DNA of 64,000 nucleotides from Sneathiella sedimenti (GCF_017313765.1 NZ_JAFLNC010000004.1:124001-188000), one strand, 5' to 3'; shown: positions 28,166 through 39,842, numbered from the stretch's first letter. Program-made: numbers and translations. Notes: generated by a model from the sequence alone, not told the origin.

Positions 28166-28726
28166 ATGCTGGCGATGCAATATTCGGTGCGCTTGCCACA
28201 AGATTTCGACGATAAGCAAATACATAAGCATGTGGCAGCCAGAAGCCGATTATTTGTCGGTTGTCCGGGTTTGCGCCACAAGTTCTATCTGTATGACTCC
28301 GAAGAGCATATCTATGCTCCTTTTTATATTTGGGAGAACGCGCAGTTCGCCCAGGAATTTCTTCTCAATAACCTGTTCAATGGCGTGACCGAAAACTTCG
28401 GCCGTCCGCGCGTGCGCAGCTGGCAGATCATTGCGTTTGATTATGGCCCGGCCAAGGAAAACCCGACCTATATGTGCAGCGCCGTGGACAAGGTGCCTGT
28501 CGGCCGTCCGGTCGGCGACCTGATGCAGGAGGAAAAAGAGCGCCATGAAGCTCTTTTGAAGACACCGGGACTTTATGCGCATATGGTTCTGCTTGATCCG
28601 GACCGCTGGGAAACGGGCCTGTACAGTCTTTGGCAAACACGGGAGCAGGCGGCGCCGGTCAAGGCCGATTGCGTCAGCGACTATAAGGTCCTGGAAAGCT
28701 ATCAACAAATGCAGGGCGCGGAGTAG
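28166..28726 (+). CDS. DUF4865 family protein
   Basis: The 186-residue product has the DUF4865 pattern: MLAMQYSVRLPQDFDD at the start, LFVGCPGLRHKFYLYD, YAPFYIWENAQFAQEFLLNN and FGRPRVRSWQ. The fold is probably ferredoxin-like, related to monooxygenase-like small proteins; the function is unknown. The ATG at 28166 starts at the domain and has GGGAGAG upstream; the frame upstream to 28067 is not protein-like. An inverted repeat lies in the promoter region and an MFS gene follows 47 bases downstream. Confidence 0.85.
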   Translation: MLAMQYSVRLPQDFDDKQIHKHVAARSRLFVGCPGLRHKFYLYDSEEHIYAPFYIWENAQFAQEFLLNNLFNGVTENFGRPRVRSWQIIAFDYGPAKENPTYMCSAVDKVPVGRPVGDLMQEEKERHEALLKTPGLYAHMVLLDPDRWETGLYSLWQTREQAAPVKADCVSDYKVLESYQQMQGAE

Positions 28727-28773
28727 TCAACGCCTGTCACCTCATGTAACAACAAGAAGAAGGACGGGGCAAA

Positions 28774-29964
28774 ATGGACCGCCGGACCAAGCTAAGCATT
28801 TTATTGATGTCCGGTTGTCAGGCGCTGATGAACAGCACGACGTCCATCATGATTTCCTCGGCGGCGCTGGCCAGCCTGGTCCTGCTGGGGGAGGACAAGT
28901 CGCTGGCAACCGTTCCAGTGACGGCCGTTGTGACGGGAACCGCGATTGCCACTATTCCCGCGTCCTTCTTCATGCGGCAGGTCGGCCGGAAGCTGGGTTT
29001 TCTTTTCGGGGTGCTGATCGGCATAACCGGCGCGGCTATCTGTAGCTACGGCATCTGGATCAGCAGTTTCTGGCTATTCGCCTTCGGTGCGATCTTTGTC
29101 GGTATGTCCACGGCCTTCGGGAACTATTACCGTTTCGCCGCCATCGATATCGCGGGCAACAAGAACCGAAGCAAGGCGGTCTCCTATGTCTTGGCGGGCG
29201 GGGTGATCGCCGGTTTTCTGGGCCCCCAGATCGCCAGCCATAGCAAGGACCTCTTCGCGCCCTTCATGTATCTCGGGTCTTATCTCTCGATCATCATCCT
29301 GGGTCTCCTCGCGCTCGTTTTCCTGAGCTTCGTCAGGATCCCGCGGATGGTCATCCCGGAGCATGAATCGGGTCAACGCCCCTTATCCGAGATTATCAGG
29401 CAGCCAACCTTCATTGTCGCCGTATTGAGTGCCATGATCGGCTATGGCGTGATGAGCCTTGTGATGACGGCAACCCCGCTGGCCATGGTCGGCTGCGGCC
29501 ATCAGCCGAGCGATTCCTTCAACGTCATCAGCTGGCATGTGGTCGCGATGTTCGCCCCGAGCTTTTTTACCGGCTCGCTGATTTCGCGTTACGGGGAATA
29601 CAAGATCATTATCCTCGGCGCCCTGCTGGGGCTTGCGAGTGTAACGGTCTCCCTCATGGGGCTGGAGCTTGCGAACTTCTATATCGCGCTGGTGCTGCTC
29701 GGCCTGTCTTGGAACTTCATGTTCATCGGCGGAACGACGCTCGTCTCGACGACCTACCGGCCGTCCGAGACTGCCAAGGTGCAGGGCCTGAATGATTTTC
29801 TGGTGTTTGGTACGGTGGCGACCGCGTCATTGATGAGCGGTCAGCTGCAGGAACGGTTCGGCTGGGATGTTGTTAATTTCGGTGCGCTGCCGTTGCTGGC
29901 ATTCGTGATCCTGCTCTCGCTCTGGAGCATGCGCGCCAACCGTCGTCGACTTGCAACGGGGTAA
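28774..29964 (+). CDS. MFS transporter
   Basis: This 396-residue membrane protein has about twelve hydrophobic segments and an MFS loop-2/3 motif, MRQVGRKLGFLFG. A charged central loop (RIPRMVIPEHESGQRPLSEI) separates the halves. The ligand is unknown. The preceding DUF4865 gene is likely co-transcribed. A GC-rich hairpin follows the stop, before the convergent pyrophosphatase gene. Confidence 0.9.
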   Translation: MDRRTKLSILLMSGCQALMNSTTSIMISSAALASLVLLGEDKSLATVPVTAVVTGTAIATIPASFFMRQVGRKLGFLFGVLIGITGAAICSYGIWISSFWLFAFGAIFVGMSTAFGNYYRFAAIDIAGNKNRSKAVSYVLAGGVIAGFLGPQIASHSKDLFAPFMYLGSYLSIIILGLLALVFLSFVRIPRMVIPEHESGQRPLSEIIRQPTFIVAVLSAMIGYGVMSLVMTATPLAMVGCGHQPSDSFNVISWHVVAMFAPSFFTGSLISRYGEYKIIILGALLGLASVTVSLMGLELANFYIALVLLGLSWNFMFIGGTTLVSTTYRPSETAKVQGLNDFLVFGTVATASLMSGQLQERFGWDVVNFGALPLLAFVILLSLWSMRANRRRLATG

Positions 29965-29976
29965 CCGGCGGCAGGA

Positions 29977-30008
29977 GCGGTAGGCGGGCCGGAACCCGCC
30001 TCAACCGC
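29977..30008. terminator. Bidirectional hairpin between MFS and ppa
   Basis: GCGGT-AGGCGGG pairs with CCCGCCT and ACCGC, with a 2-base bulge and a 6-base loop. That gives 12 base pairs between two convergent genes. No long T-tract follows on either strand, so its efficiency is uncertain. Confidence 0.5.
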
Positions 30009-30018
30009 AGCTATTCCG

Positions 30019-30534
30019 TCAGACCAGGGATTTGCGGATCATTTCCGCGGCTTCCTCGGCATCGCCCCAGCGGACGATACGGACCCATTTGTCTTCTTCC
30101 AGATCCTTGTAATGCTCAAAGAAGTGGGAGATCTGGTCGAGCAGGATGCCGCGCAGATCGGTATAGTTGCTGATATTCGAATAATAGGGGTGCAGGTCGT
30201 CCACCGGCACGCTCAGGATTTTCTCGTCCTGGCCGGCCTCGTCCTCCATGATCAGCACGCCAACAGGGCGGGCACGGATCACGGCGCCGGGAATAACCGG
30301 AATGGGGCCGGCAACCAGAACATCCACCGGATCGCCATCGTCGGCGAGGGTCTGCGGAATGAAACCGTAGTTGCAGGGATAGAACATTGCCGTGTGCAGG
30401 AACCGGTCGACAAACATCGCACCGCTTTCCTTTTCCACCTCATATTTGACGGGGACGCCGCCAAGGGGAATTTCAATCACGACATTGACGTCCCACGGCA
30501 CATCTTTGCCCGCAGGAATTTTTGAAAGATCCAT
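30019..30534 (-). CDS. ppa: Soluble inorganic pyrophosphatase (family I)
   Basis: Ppa hydrolyses pyrophosphate in the cytoplasm. The 171-residue product has the family I signature: VIEIPLGGVPVKYEVEKESG, FYPCNYGFIPQTLADDGDPVDVLV (metal-binding DxDPxD aspartates) and a late HFFEHYKDLE. The length is typical for bacteria. It is divergent from the membrane pyrophosphatase gene 294 bases away, so two enzymes for one substrate share an intergenic region. Confidence 0.97.
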   Translation of the reverse strand: MDLSKIPAGKDVPWDVNVVIEIPLGGVPVKYEVEKESGAMFVDRFLHTAMFYPCNYGFIPQTLADDGDPVDVLVAGPIPVIPGAVIRARPVGVLIMEDEAGQDEKILSVPVDDLHPYYSNISNYTDLRGILLDQISHFFEHYKDLEEDKWVRIVRWGDAEEAAEMIRKSLV

Positions 30535-30827
30535 GACTCATTGTCTCCAGGAAAATACTGGCGCTGCGATAGCATGTTCCAGAAGATTTTGCCACCGGCT
30601 ATTCAAAAAAAATCCTTCTAAATTCATATGATAAAACGCTTGGAAAGGCAGTGCTAATTTAGGCATTTCCAATCCTTGCGCAATATAGGGTAATCTGGCA
30701 TTCTACTGTTCGACCGGTGCTTGAGAGAGTTCGGTTCCACAGTTAAGGGGGAAAACTTCGCACGATAATTAACAAAAAACGTATGGCCCGCTAACGGCCA
30801 ACTTGTAACATTAATGGGGATGAAAGA

Positions 30828-32933
<2,106 letters not shown>

Positions 32934-32955
32934 ACCACGACGGCAGATCCAACAG

Positions 32956-32985
32956 AAAACCCCCGGTTTCGGCCGGGGGTTTTTT
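32956..32985 (+). terminator. Intrinsic terminator after hppA
   Basis: An 11-bp stem (AAAACCCCCGG paired with CCGGGGGTTTT) with a 6-base loop is followed by a run of T. It lies 22 bases after the hppA stop. This is one of the clearest rho-independent terminators in the window. Confidence 0.92.
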
Positions 32986-33197
32986 CATGACAGGTCGGGA
33001 TCGGCCTGATCTGGTGACGAGGGTCACAATCAGGGCGGAAGTTCTGAAAACCGCTGTTCCGCGCCTCAATTAACCTTATAGTTTAAGCTATATGTTTAGT
33101 CCGGGTTAGACCGGGGTGCCTGCCAACACTGAAATAAGGCACCTGTCCAAGAGAGCAATACCATACTCAGAATTGTCACCGATTCAGGAGCATAAGA

Positions 33198-33725
33198 ATG
33201 GTATCTATTTCATCCATCCTCTCTCACACACCAGTCTGGGTCTGGGCGCTCTTCGCCTTTCTTGTCCTCAGCGGACTCTCCGCGCTTCGTCCGCGCAAAT
33301 CGCGGCCGGTGACCATGTTGTTGCTTCCCGTATTCTTCTTCGTCTGGGGTCTTTATTCTGTGTTCATGGAATTGCCCCGCTGGACGATTGCGCTCGGGGT
33401 CTTTGCGGTGATGATAGCGATCGGGTTCGGGATAGGCTGGCTGCTGGCGAGTCGGTATCCGGCGTCAACCTACGACCGAAAGGCGAAGCGGGTGATGCGT
33501 CCGGGGACCCCGTTGACCCTGATTTTCATCATGATCGGGTTCGTCGCGAAATATGTGCTGTCGGTTGTGATGGCCATTAATCCGGACCTGAGTGGGACGA
33601 TCGGATTCTCCCTTGTATATGGCACCACGTCGGGCCTGATAAGCGGTGCCTTTTGGGGTATCATGGGCCTTCAGCTTCTGCAGGCCTTCAATTATATTGG
33701 GCAGGGCAACCGCCTAACGGGTTAG
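33198..33725 (+). CDS. Small integral membrane protein (DUF6622-like)
   Basis: This 175-residue protein has about five hydrophobic helices (residues 10-30, 40-58, 62-83, 105-125 and 140-165). It has a family-like start (SSILSHTPVWVWALFAFLV) and RPGTPLTLIFIMIGFVAKY. I place it tentatively in DUF6622; the function is unknown. AGGAGC lies about seven bases upstream of the ATG. It is convergent with bamE and not obviously part of an operon. Confidence 0.7.
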   Translation: MVSISSILSHTPVWVWALFAFLVLSGLSALRPRKSRPVTMLLLPVFFFVWGLYSVFMELPRWTIALGVFAVMIAIGFGIGWLLASRYPASTYDRKAKRVMRPGTPLTLIFIMIGFVAKYVLSVVMAINPDLSGTIGFSLVYGTTSGLISGAFWGIMGLQLLQAFNYIGQGNRLTG

Positions 33726-33763
33726 GCAGATTTACCTGGCACCAAACTTAGGCTGAAAAATTA

Positions 33764-34216
33764 CTAGTTGTCCTGGGCGGCGCTGTTGAATCGGCCAAGG
33801 TTGCCGAAAAGCTGCTCCAGCAGGCCAAGCTTGCGACCGCCGGTCGGGGTTTCCCGCTCGACAATCTCGATTTCCCGGCCGTCTTCCTTACTGAGGTCTT
33901 TCACCTCTGCCACCACGTCATTGATGTCGAACTTGACGATCACGATATCGCGCTCGGTGACCTCCTTCGCCAGGAAGGCCAGATGTTCCGTCTTGCTGCT
34001 GATATAGTACCAGGCATCACCCTCGGTCTGGAAGGTCGCAATGCTGGAAGGGGAGCCCATGATTGCCTGCACCGTATCCTTGTTGGTGACGCCCGCTTCG
34101 ATCTGGGCGAGCTGTTCCGGATCCAGGCGATAGCCCTGGTTCGTCTTGATCGGCTCACAGGCGGTGAGCGCGAGGCCGAGAACGGCGATGGAAAGCCCAG
34201 TCTTCAGTAGTTTCAT
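33764..34216 (-). CDS. bamE: Outer membrane protein assembly factor BamE (lipoprotein)
   Basis: This 150-residue lipoprotein has a signal peptide ending in LALTAC (C20). The BamE/SmpA domain follows: IEAGVTNKDTVQAIMGSPSS and AWYYISSKTEHLAFL, then a strand-rich tail. BamE supports BAM-complex insertion of outer membrane beta-barrels. It lies back to back with the bc1-chaperone gene, an arrangement I recall from other alphaproteobacteria. The C-terminal 40 residues are a low-conservation extension. Confidence 0.92.
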   Translation of the reverse strand: MKLLKTGLSIAVLGLALTACEPIKTNQGYRLDPEQLAQIEAGVTNKDTVQAIMGSPSSIATFQTEGDAWYYISSKTEHLAFLAKEVTERDIVIVKFDINDVVAEVKDLSKEDGREIEIVERETPTGGRKLGLLEQLFGNLGRFNSAAQDN

Positions 34217-34379
34217 GGTTCCTTGCTCCGGCGCGTCTTTCAGTTGACTAAACGCCGTGAAATGCGTAACTCAGGGATAATAAATGGCTTGCCGCTCGGC
34301 AAATGTCAAATTTTCTTAAGGGCGCGACGCCGATGATGCTGAAAAATCGAATATGCGCCGGATCAGCGGGAGGAACCGC

Positions 34380-34925
34380 GTGGGCCTAGCAAATTTCTTT
34401 CGCCGTAATCCGATGGAACGTCCGGCGGCGGATCTCTATGCAGAAATCGTGCGTCAGTCGCGCAATCCTGCCTTTTATACGGCCGCGGCGGTCCCTGATA
34501 CCGTCGATGGCCGGTTCGAGATGATTTCCCTTCATGCGTTCCTGATCATGCGTCAGCTCCGGGGGAAGGGCAAGCGCGCGCAGAAGCTGTCGCAGACGCT
34601 GTTTGATGAAATGTTCGCGGATATGGACCAGAGTTTGCGCGAAATCGGCATCGGCGACCTCAGCATTGGCAAGCATATCAAGAAGATGGCCAAGGCCTTT
34701 TACGGCCGTGTTGCCGCCTACGACTCGGCCCTCGATGGAGAGGGGGAGGAAACGCTGGAAGAATCCTTGTTACGCAATCATTACGGCACGGTTGATGAGG
34801 TGCCGGCGGAGGCTGTGGCGAAACTGGCCCGCTATGTGCGGGCGGCGGATCAGCATCTTTCGGGGCAGGATCTCGAGGCGCTGATGAAGGGAAGCGCGGA
34901 TTTCGGGCCCTTTCAGGCCGACTGA
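34380..34925 (+). CDS. Ubiquinol-cytochrome c chaperone family protein (CBP3-like)
   Basis: The 181-residue product contains RNPAFYTAAAVPDTVDGRFE, MISLHAFLIMRQL and LFDEMFADMDQSLREIGIGD, the hallmarks of the UQCC/CBP3 family that helps assemble cytochrome bc1. The GTG at 34380 has GGGAGGA six to seven bases upstream and gives the usual short N-terminus, so it is preferred to the ATG at 34353. It is followed by the DUF177 gene. Confidence 0.9.
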   Translation: MGLANFFRRNPMERPAADLYAEIVRQSRNPAFYTAAAVPDTVDGRFEMISLHAFLIMRQLRGKGKRAQKLSQTLFDEMFADMDQSLREIGIGDLSIGKHIKKMAKAFYGRVAAYDSALDGEGEETLEESLLRNHYGTVDEVPAEAVAKLARYVRAADQHLSGQDLEALMKGSADFGPFQAD

Positions 34926-35107
34926 GCGAGTTGAGTCCGGGTAAAGTTTTTCCTTGTAAGGCGGGCAGAAAATCGCCATTTTCGGGAAATGACAAAATCC
35001 GTTGACCGCACGCATCGAAACCAGTATTTTCGCGCCTTCGAATCGCGTGCCCGGCAGAATGACGCCGGTCGGTTGTGCTTGAGCTGGTTTTAGAAGGAAA
35101 GATCGCC

Positions 35108-35665
35108 ATGAAAGATGCCGGGGGTGGAATCGCTCGGTTGATCAATGTCGAGCGTCTCGGGCGGGAGCCCATGAATTTCGATATAAAGGCGACCGCGGAA
35201 GAATGCGAGGCGCTGGCGAAGTCGCTGGATATCCTCGGTCTGTCCGACGTGGAGGCGAGAGGATCGCTGGTCCGTCGCAGTTCAAACGGCCAGATCGCGG
35301 CGTCAGGGCGGGTGCGTGCGGAAGCGGTGCAGGCTTGTGTCGTCTCGCTGCAACCGGTGGCGCAGGCGATTGACGAAGAATTTACGGTGTTCTACACCTT
35401 TGATCCGGAAGACCTCAAGGTTGAGGATCTGGAGAAGGTTGTGGGGTTGGATGAGCCGGATCCGCCGGAGTTGATTGTTGGGGGCAGGATTGACCTGTTG
35501 TCCATGATATCCGAGCAGATCGCGTTGGCGCTGGATCCGTATCCGCGGCGGGACGACCTGCCGGAGGCGGAGATGGAAGAAGAGTTGGACCTTGATCAGG
35601 TGAAGAAGGAGCAGGGGACACATCAGCCCTTTGCAAATTTGAGGGACTTGATGAGTAAGAAGTGA
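35108..35665 (+). CDS. DUF177 (YceD-like) protein
   Basis: This 185-residue acidic protein has the YceD/DUF177 signature: IKATAEECEALAKSLDI, ASGRVRAEAVQACVVSLQP and VDLLSMISEQIALALDPYPR-like segments (here RIDLLSMISEQIALALDPYP). DUF177 proteins almost always precede rpmF, as here, and are linked to 23S rRNA maturation or ribosome assembly. The ATG at 35108 has AAGGAAAG upstream; the longer frame from 35075 is unlikely. Confidence 0.9.
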   Translation: MKDAGGGIARLINVERLGREPMNFDIKATAEECEALAKSLDILGLSDVEARGSLVRRSSNGQIAASGRVRAEAVQACVVSLQPVAQAIDEEFTVFYTFDPEDLKVEDLEKVVGLDEPDPPELIVGGRIDLLSMISEQIALALDPYPRRDDLPEAEMEEELDLDQVKKEQGTHQPFANLRDLMSKK

Positions 35666-35748
35666 TATGAAGGCATAACGCTATCTCATATCGATTTATT
35701 TATATTGTCGCCCTGGCTCAAGGGCATCTGAAGTGAGAGACTGGAAAA

Positions 35749-35934
35749 ATGGCAGTACCAAAGAGAAAAACCACCAAATCCAAGCGCAACATGCGCCGGG
35801 CCCATGACGCGCTTGTCGGCACGCAGGCGCAGGAATGCCCGAATTGCGGTGAGATGAAGCGGTCTCATCATATTTGTGGTGCATGCGGTCATTACGGTGA
35901 TCGTGAAATCCTGGAAACGGGTGACATCCTCTAA
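35749..35934 (+). CDS. rpmF: 50S ribosomal protein L32
   Basis: L32 is a small zinc-ribbon protein of the large subunit. The 61-residue product begins [20 protein letters not shown] and has two cysteine pairs (CPNCGEM and CGACGH) that bind zinc. It sits between DUF177 and plsX, the widespread bacterial order linking ribosome and lipid synthesis. Confidence 0.98.
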   Translation: MAVPKRKTTKSKRNMRRAHDALVGTQAQECPNCGEMKRSHHICGACGHYGDREILETGDIL

Positions 35935-35976
35935 TCGGCATACTGCTGATTAGGATGGCCGGAACCGGACAAAAGT

Positions 35977-37122
35977 ATGCCTGAGAATATTGTCATTGCT
36001 CTTGATGCGATGGGGGGAGATGATGCTCCTGACATCGTCATTAAGGGCATCGACATTATCCGCATACAGTTCCCCGAGGCCCGTTTCCTCCTGTTCGGGA
36101 ACGAGGCACGGCTGGAACCGCTGTTAAAAGCACATCCCGGTGTACGCGCCGTGTGCGAGTTGCGTCACACGGATGAGGCCGTCAAATCCGAAGACAAGCC
36201 GAGCCACGCGCTCCGCAAGGGCCGCAAGAGCAGTATGCGTCTTGCGATCGATTCCGTGCGCGATGGCGATGCCGGGGCAATTGTCTCGGCGGGCAATACC
36301 GGCGCGCTGATGGCGATGGCGAAATTCTCGCTGCGAATGATGACCGGCATCGACCGCCCGGCCATTGCCTCCGTTCTGCCCTCTCCGCGAGGGGAGACGG
36401 TGATGCTTGATCTCGGTGCCAATGTCGAATGCGACGCCGATAACCTGGTGCAATTCGCCTTTATGGGGGCTGAATTCGCCCGTGCCGTGCTGGGGCGGGT
36501 GCCGCCGCGCGTCGCACTGTTGAATGTCGGGAGCGAGGAACTCAAGGGCCACGATACCATCAAGGAGGCCGGGGATCGCCTCCGCTCGATCGAGAATGCG
36601 CCGTTCGAGTACCAGGGCTTTGTTGAGGGCGATGATATTACCCGCGGCGTTGTTGATGTGATTGTTACCGATGGCTTTACCGGCAATGTGGCGCTGAAAA
36701 CCGCCGAAGGGGTGGTGCGGCTCTTTACCGACTTCCTGCGTGCCGGTTATAAAAGTTCGCTGATTGCCCGAATTGGGTATGTCTTCTCCCGTGGCGGCCT
36801 GAATATCCTGAAGGAGCGGCTGGATCCGCGGGTCTATAACGGCGGCGTTCTCCTCGGGTTGAACGGCCTTTGCGTGAAAAGTCACGGCGGCACCGATGCC
36901 ATGGGCTTTGCCAATGCCATCGGCGTTGCCATCCAGATGGTGTCCGACGACATGATCGATAAAATGCGCACAAATTTCGAGACCTTTGATATGGCCGCGA
37001 AAATGAGTAATAATGTCGCCACGCCTAACGGGGACGAGGAAAAGCAGCCGGCTGCCGCCTCGACATCCCGGCCCATCAAGACTAAAGATAAAGCTTCCAG
37101 CACCGTTGAGGATGCCGGATAG
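35977..37122 (+). CDS. plsX: Phosphate acyltransferase PlsX
   Basis: PlsX makes acyl-phosphate from acyl-ACP for phospholipid synthesis. The 381-residue protein begins IVIALDAMGGDDAPDIVIKG and has AIVSAGNTGALMAMA, MLDLGANVECDADNLVQFA and VTDGFTGNVALKTAEG. The last 35 residues are a Lys/Ser/Ala-rich tail beyond the usual domain. It lies 12 bases before fabH, and the two are clearly co-transcribed. Confidence 0.97.
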   Translation: MPENIVIALDAMGGDDAPDIVIKGIDIIRIQFPEARFLLFGNEARLEPLLKAHPGVRAVCELRHTDEAVKSEDKPSHALRKGRKSSMRLAIDSVRDGDAGAIVSAGNTGALMAMAKFSLRMMTGIDRPAIASVLPSPRGETVMLDLGANVECDADNLVQFAFMGAEFARAVLGRVPPRVALLNVGSEELKGHDTIKEAGDRLRSIENAPFEYQGFVEGDDITRGVVDVIVTDGFTGNVALKTAEGVVRLFTDFLRAGYKSSLIARIGYVFSRGGLNILKERLDPRVYNGGVLLGLNGLCVKSHGGTDAMGFANAIGVAIQMVSDDMIDKMRTNFETFDMAAKMSNNVATPNGDEEKQPAAASTSRPIKTKDKASSTVEDAG

Positions 37123-37134
37123 AACAGGAAGTAC

Positions 37135-38106
37135 ATGCGTCGCTCAGTTATTACCGCCACCGGATCCTATCTCCCCAAACGCATTCTGACGAATGACGAG
37201 CTGTCCCAGATGGTCGACACCACGGATGAATGGATCGTTGCGCGTTCCGGCATCAAGCAGCGCCATATCGCGGCGGACGGCGAGCTGACCTCTGATCTCG
37301 CGACCCATGCGGCAAAGGCGGCGCTGGAGATGGCGGGGCTGAAAGCCGATGATATCGACCTGATCGTTCTTGCCACAGCAACCCCGGACGAGACATTTCC
37401 CGCGACCGCGACCGTGGTGCAGAAGAATCTCGGCATGACCGGCGGCTTCGCATTTGACATCCAGGCTGTCTGTACAGGTTTTCTCTACGCGCTGGCGACG
37501 GCGGATAATTTCGTGAAGTCCGGCCAGGCGAACCGCGCGCTGGTTATCGGCGCGGAAACCTTCTCGCGCATTCTCGACTGGGAGGACCGGACGACCTGCG
37601 TTCTCTTCGCCGACGGCGCTGGCGCCATTGTCCTTGAGGCGGAGGACGGTGCGGGCACCTCCGACGATCGCGGCATTCTCACAAGCCATCTGCATTCGGA
37701 CGGCGACAAGCATGATCTGCTCTATGTCGATGGCGGCCCGTCCTCGACCCAGACGACCGGTTACCTCCGGATGGAGGGGCGGGAGGTTTTCCGCCACGCG
37801 GTCAATAACCTCGCCAGCGTAGTGCATGAGGCGCTCGACGCGACGGGCCTGACCACCGACGATATCGACTGGCTGGTGCCGCATCAGGCGAACAAGCGGA
37901 TCATCGACGGCACGGGAAGAAAACTTAAACTCGATCCAGAGAAAGTTGTCCTAACTGTCGATAAACACGGCAATACTTCCGCTGCATCCGTGCCGCTTGC
38001 GCTGGATGAGGCGGTTCGGGACGGACGCGTCAAGCGGGGCGATTTGCTGCTGCTGGAGGCCATGGGCGGCGGCTTTACCTGGGGATCTGCGCTGGTTCGC
38101 TGGTAG
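37135..38106 (+). CDS. fabH: Beta-ketoacyl-ACP synthase III
   Basis: FabH starts fatty acid synthesis by condensing acetyl-CoA with malonyl-ACP. The 323-residue protein has the catalytic triad: cysteine in [13 protein letters not shown], histidine in [13 protein letters not shown] and asparagine in [15 protein letters not shown]. The N-terminal [14 protein letters not shown] and [12 protein letters not shown] are typical. It follows plsX directly and precedes ihfA by 185 bases. Confidence 0.97.
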   Translation: MRRSVITATGSYLPKRILTNDELSQMVDTTDEWIVARSGIKQRHIAADGELTSDLATHAAKAALEMAGLKADDIDLIVLATATPDETFPATATVVQKNLGMTGGFAFDIQAVCTGFLYALATADNFVKSGQANRALVIGAETFSRILDWEDRTTCVLFADGAGAIVLEAEDGAGTSDDRGILTSHLHSDGDKHDLLYVDGGPSSTQTTGYLRMEGREVFRHAVNNLASVVHEALDATGLTTDDIDWLVPHQANKRIIDGTGRKLKLDPEKVVLTVDKHGNTSAASVPLALDEAVRDGRVKRGDLLLLEAMGGGFTWGSALVRW

Positions 38107-38291
38107 TTTCGCGAATCTCTTTTTCTGAGATAATGCCTATACGTCGTCAAATCCCCGATCAATTTCAATCAGTTATCGCGTCTTTTTGTCTAAAAACCGA
38201 CTTTTACGGCGCTAACAGACGGGAATCGCGTCTTTATGATTGACGAGACCTGTCGCTTTGATAATCCTGTAAGGTCTAATGGGGTGATATC

Positions 38292-38597
38292 ATGACAAAA
38301 AATACTTTAACCAGAGCAAATTTGGCAGAAGCTGTTTATCAGGAAGTCGGCTTGTCGCGAAACGAATCCGCGGATCATGTCGAGGCGGTTCTGTCAGAAA
38401 TTGCGGACCGGCTGGTGGCCGGCGAGACAGTAAAGATTTCCTCCTTCGGCAGTCTTCAGGTACGGCAGAAGTCCGGCCGTGTCGGCCGCAACCCGAAAAC
38501 CGGGGAAGAAGTGCCGATCAATCCGCGCCGTGTTCTCGTCTTTCGCGCGTCCCATGTTCTGAAGGACAAGATCAACAAGGGCAACGGTGGCGCATAA
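38292..38597 (+). CDS. ihfA: Integration host factor subunit alpha
   Basis: IHF bends DNA at specific sites as a heterodimer. The 101-residue protein has [38 protein letters not shown] and the DNA-intercalating arm [16 protein letters not shown]. The alpha-type sequence and the following merR gene match the usual alphaproteobacterial order. Its last 11 bases overlap the merR frame. Confidence 0.95.
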   Translation: MTKNTLTRANLAEAVYQEVGLSRNESADHVEAVLSEIADRLVAGETVKISSFGSLQVRQKSGRVGRNPKTGEEVPINPRRVLVFRASHVLKDKINKGNGGA

Positions 38598-39039
38598 GGT
38601 GGCGAGAGAAGCACAGAAACTGCAAAAATCGCCTGACGCGTTCCGCACCATCAGCGAAGTCTCGACGGAGCTGGAAGTGCCGCAGCATGTCCTGCGTTTC
38701 TGGGAGACGAAGTTCAAGGTCGTCAAGCCCCTGAAGCGCGGCGGCGGGCGGCGCTATTACCGTCCTTCCGATGTGGAGCTGATCCGCGGCATCCGCGATC
38801 TTCTCTACAAGCATGGCTTCACGATTCGCGGCGCGCAGAAACTTCTGAAGGAGCAGGGCGGCCGCATCGACAATGTCGACGCCATGGTCTCCGCCGCCCG
38901 GGCGGAGGGGAACCCGGCGCTCTCTCCGACGGAAAGCAACGGCGGTAACGGCGGGAGCGATCCTCTTTCCGGGGAGGCAAAGGTGCAGCTGCGACGCGTC
39001 CTGAGCGACCTGAAAGAGCTGAAAGAGATGCTCGCCTGA
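38587..39039 (+). CDS. MerR family transcriptional regulator
   Basis: This 150-residue regulator has an N-terminal winged helix ([20 protein letters not shown], then WETKF and [18 protein letters not shown]) followed by a short helical tail. It lacks the long effector domain and metal cysteines of classical MerR proteins. The GTG start at 38587 has AAGG seven bases upstream and overlaps ihfA, so the two are coupled. This ihfA-merR pair is conserved in alphaproteobacteria; targets are unknown. Confidence 0.9.
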   Translation: MAHKVAREAQKLQKSPDAFRTISEVSTELEVPQHVLRFWETKFKVVKPLKRGGGRRYYRPSDVELIRGIRDLLYKHGFTIRGAQKLLKEQGGRIDNVDAMVSAARAEGNPALSPTESNGGNGGSDPLSGEAKVQLRRVLSDLKELKEMLA

Positions 39040-39172
39040 GCGGGCGGACAGGGATTATTTGCAGGCGGAAAAAAAGTGAGTTTTGCGCCATAACGGGCGT
39101 TGCCATCGCGCGCCGGTCTCAGTATAGTGCGCCAGCCTTGGGCGCGGATGCGCCCGGTCACCAGGGACCTGG

Positions 39173-39249
39173 CGGGCAGTAGCGCAGCCTGGTAGCGCAC
39201 TTCACTGGGGGTGAAGGGGTCGTCGGTTCAAATCCGGCCTGCCCGACCA
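39173..39249 (+). tRNA. tRNA-Pro (anticodon GGG)
   Basis: The 77-base sequence folds as a cloverleaf. The acceptor stem is CGGGCAG/CTGCCCG with an encoded CCA end (39247-39249). The anticodon stem CTTCA/TGAAG encloses the loop CTGGGGG with GGG as anticodon. The T arm is GGTTCAAATCC. The C at position 1 is typical of tRNA-Pro. A strong terminator follows four bases later. Confidence 0.95.
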
Positions 39250-39252
39250 ATT

Positions 39253-39288
39253 AAAAGCCTCGAAGCCAAACGGTTTCGGGGCTTTTTT
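39253..39288 (+). terminator. Intrinsic terminator after tRNA-Pro
   Basis: A 15-bp stem (AAAAGCCTCGAAGCC paired with GGTTTCGGGGCTTTT, two G-U pairs) with loop AAAC is followed by T residues, directly behind the tRNA gene. Confidence 0.92.
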
Positions 39289-39540
39289 AGTGGGAAAATA
39301 TTTTTTAGTACCACATCTTGTATGTCGAACTGATACTTCCCATATATTCTATAGTCCCAATTTGTTGGGGTAGAAAGTGAGGACTTCCATGTCCGAATTT
39401 TTGACTAACCCGATCTCATTTTTCACGGCGCAAAACGTGAAGTAAGGCAGACTAAACGGGTTGGGGAGAAGATCAAACACCGCGCCACGTCGATTTTGCG
39501 GTTGAGGTGGTCCATAGGTGCTGTTACGAGAGCCCCTTGT

Positions 39541-39720
39541 AAGAGGTGCTAACTCGCTTGATGCTTTTTTGAAGCACAATTTCCACAGCCCCAGATGGAT
39601 AAGATCCGGAGTCGTAGTTTGTCACGGAACCTTTGAGAAATCCTCAAGGCCATGTCGGATTTGAGAGCGCTCCCCCCACTTAATACGCCGGTACCAGTTA
39701 ATTGGTGCAGGCGTATTTTC
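39541..39720 (-). pseudogene. Possible remnant of a HigA-type antitoxin gene
   Basis: The minus strand encodes SALKSDMALRIS in one frame. After a shift the next frame gives SKVP-stop-QTTTPDL followed by HLGLWKLCFKKASSELA. Together this resembles the ADMALRLSKAFGTTPELWLNLQ core of HigA/VapI-like HTH antitoxins, with a frameshift and a stop. The N-terminal HTH part and any toxin gene are missing. The match is short and was judged by eye, so this is tentative. Confidence 0.35.
39682..39717. repeat. Inverted repeat with T-rich tail
   Basis: AATACGCC (39682-39689) pairs perfectly with GGCGTATT (39710-39717), with an inner ACCA/TGGT pairing. TTTC follows on the plus strand. It could be a weak terminator or the end of a lost element. 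Confidence 0.45.
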
Positions 39721-39842
39721 CTTAGGCATTCTCGCTTTATCACAGATTCCCTGCCTACTTGAAAAGTGGAAATAAATAGTGATCAGGTGACCCGATCGCG
39801 GATCAGATCATTGATGGTGGTGCCGAGCGTGGCGGGGAGGGG

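Larger units (their letters stand above)
39289..39842. other. Gene-poor decayed stretch downstream of tRNA-Pro
   Basis: These 554 bases hold no intact gene and are less GC-rich than the flanks. They contain a possible HigA-type remnant (39541-39720), an inverted repeat (39682-39717) and then an orphan hicB. The 3' side of a tRNA gene is a common integration site, so this may be a worn-down mobile insertion, but no direct repeat of the tRNA 3' end was found. Confidence 0.5.

Noticed and set aside
39349-39579. 76-codon minus-strand frame as a real gene
   Set aside because: It has no ribosome site or domain; its first residues are better explained as the shifted end of the HigA-like remnant.
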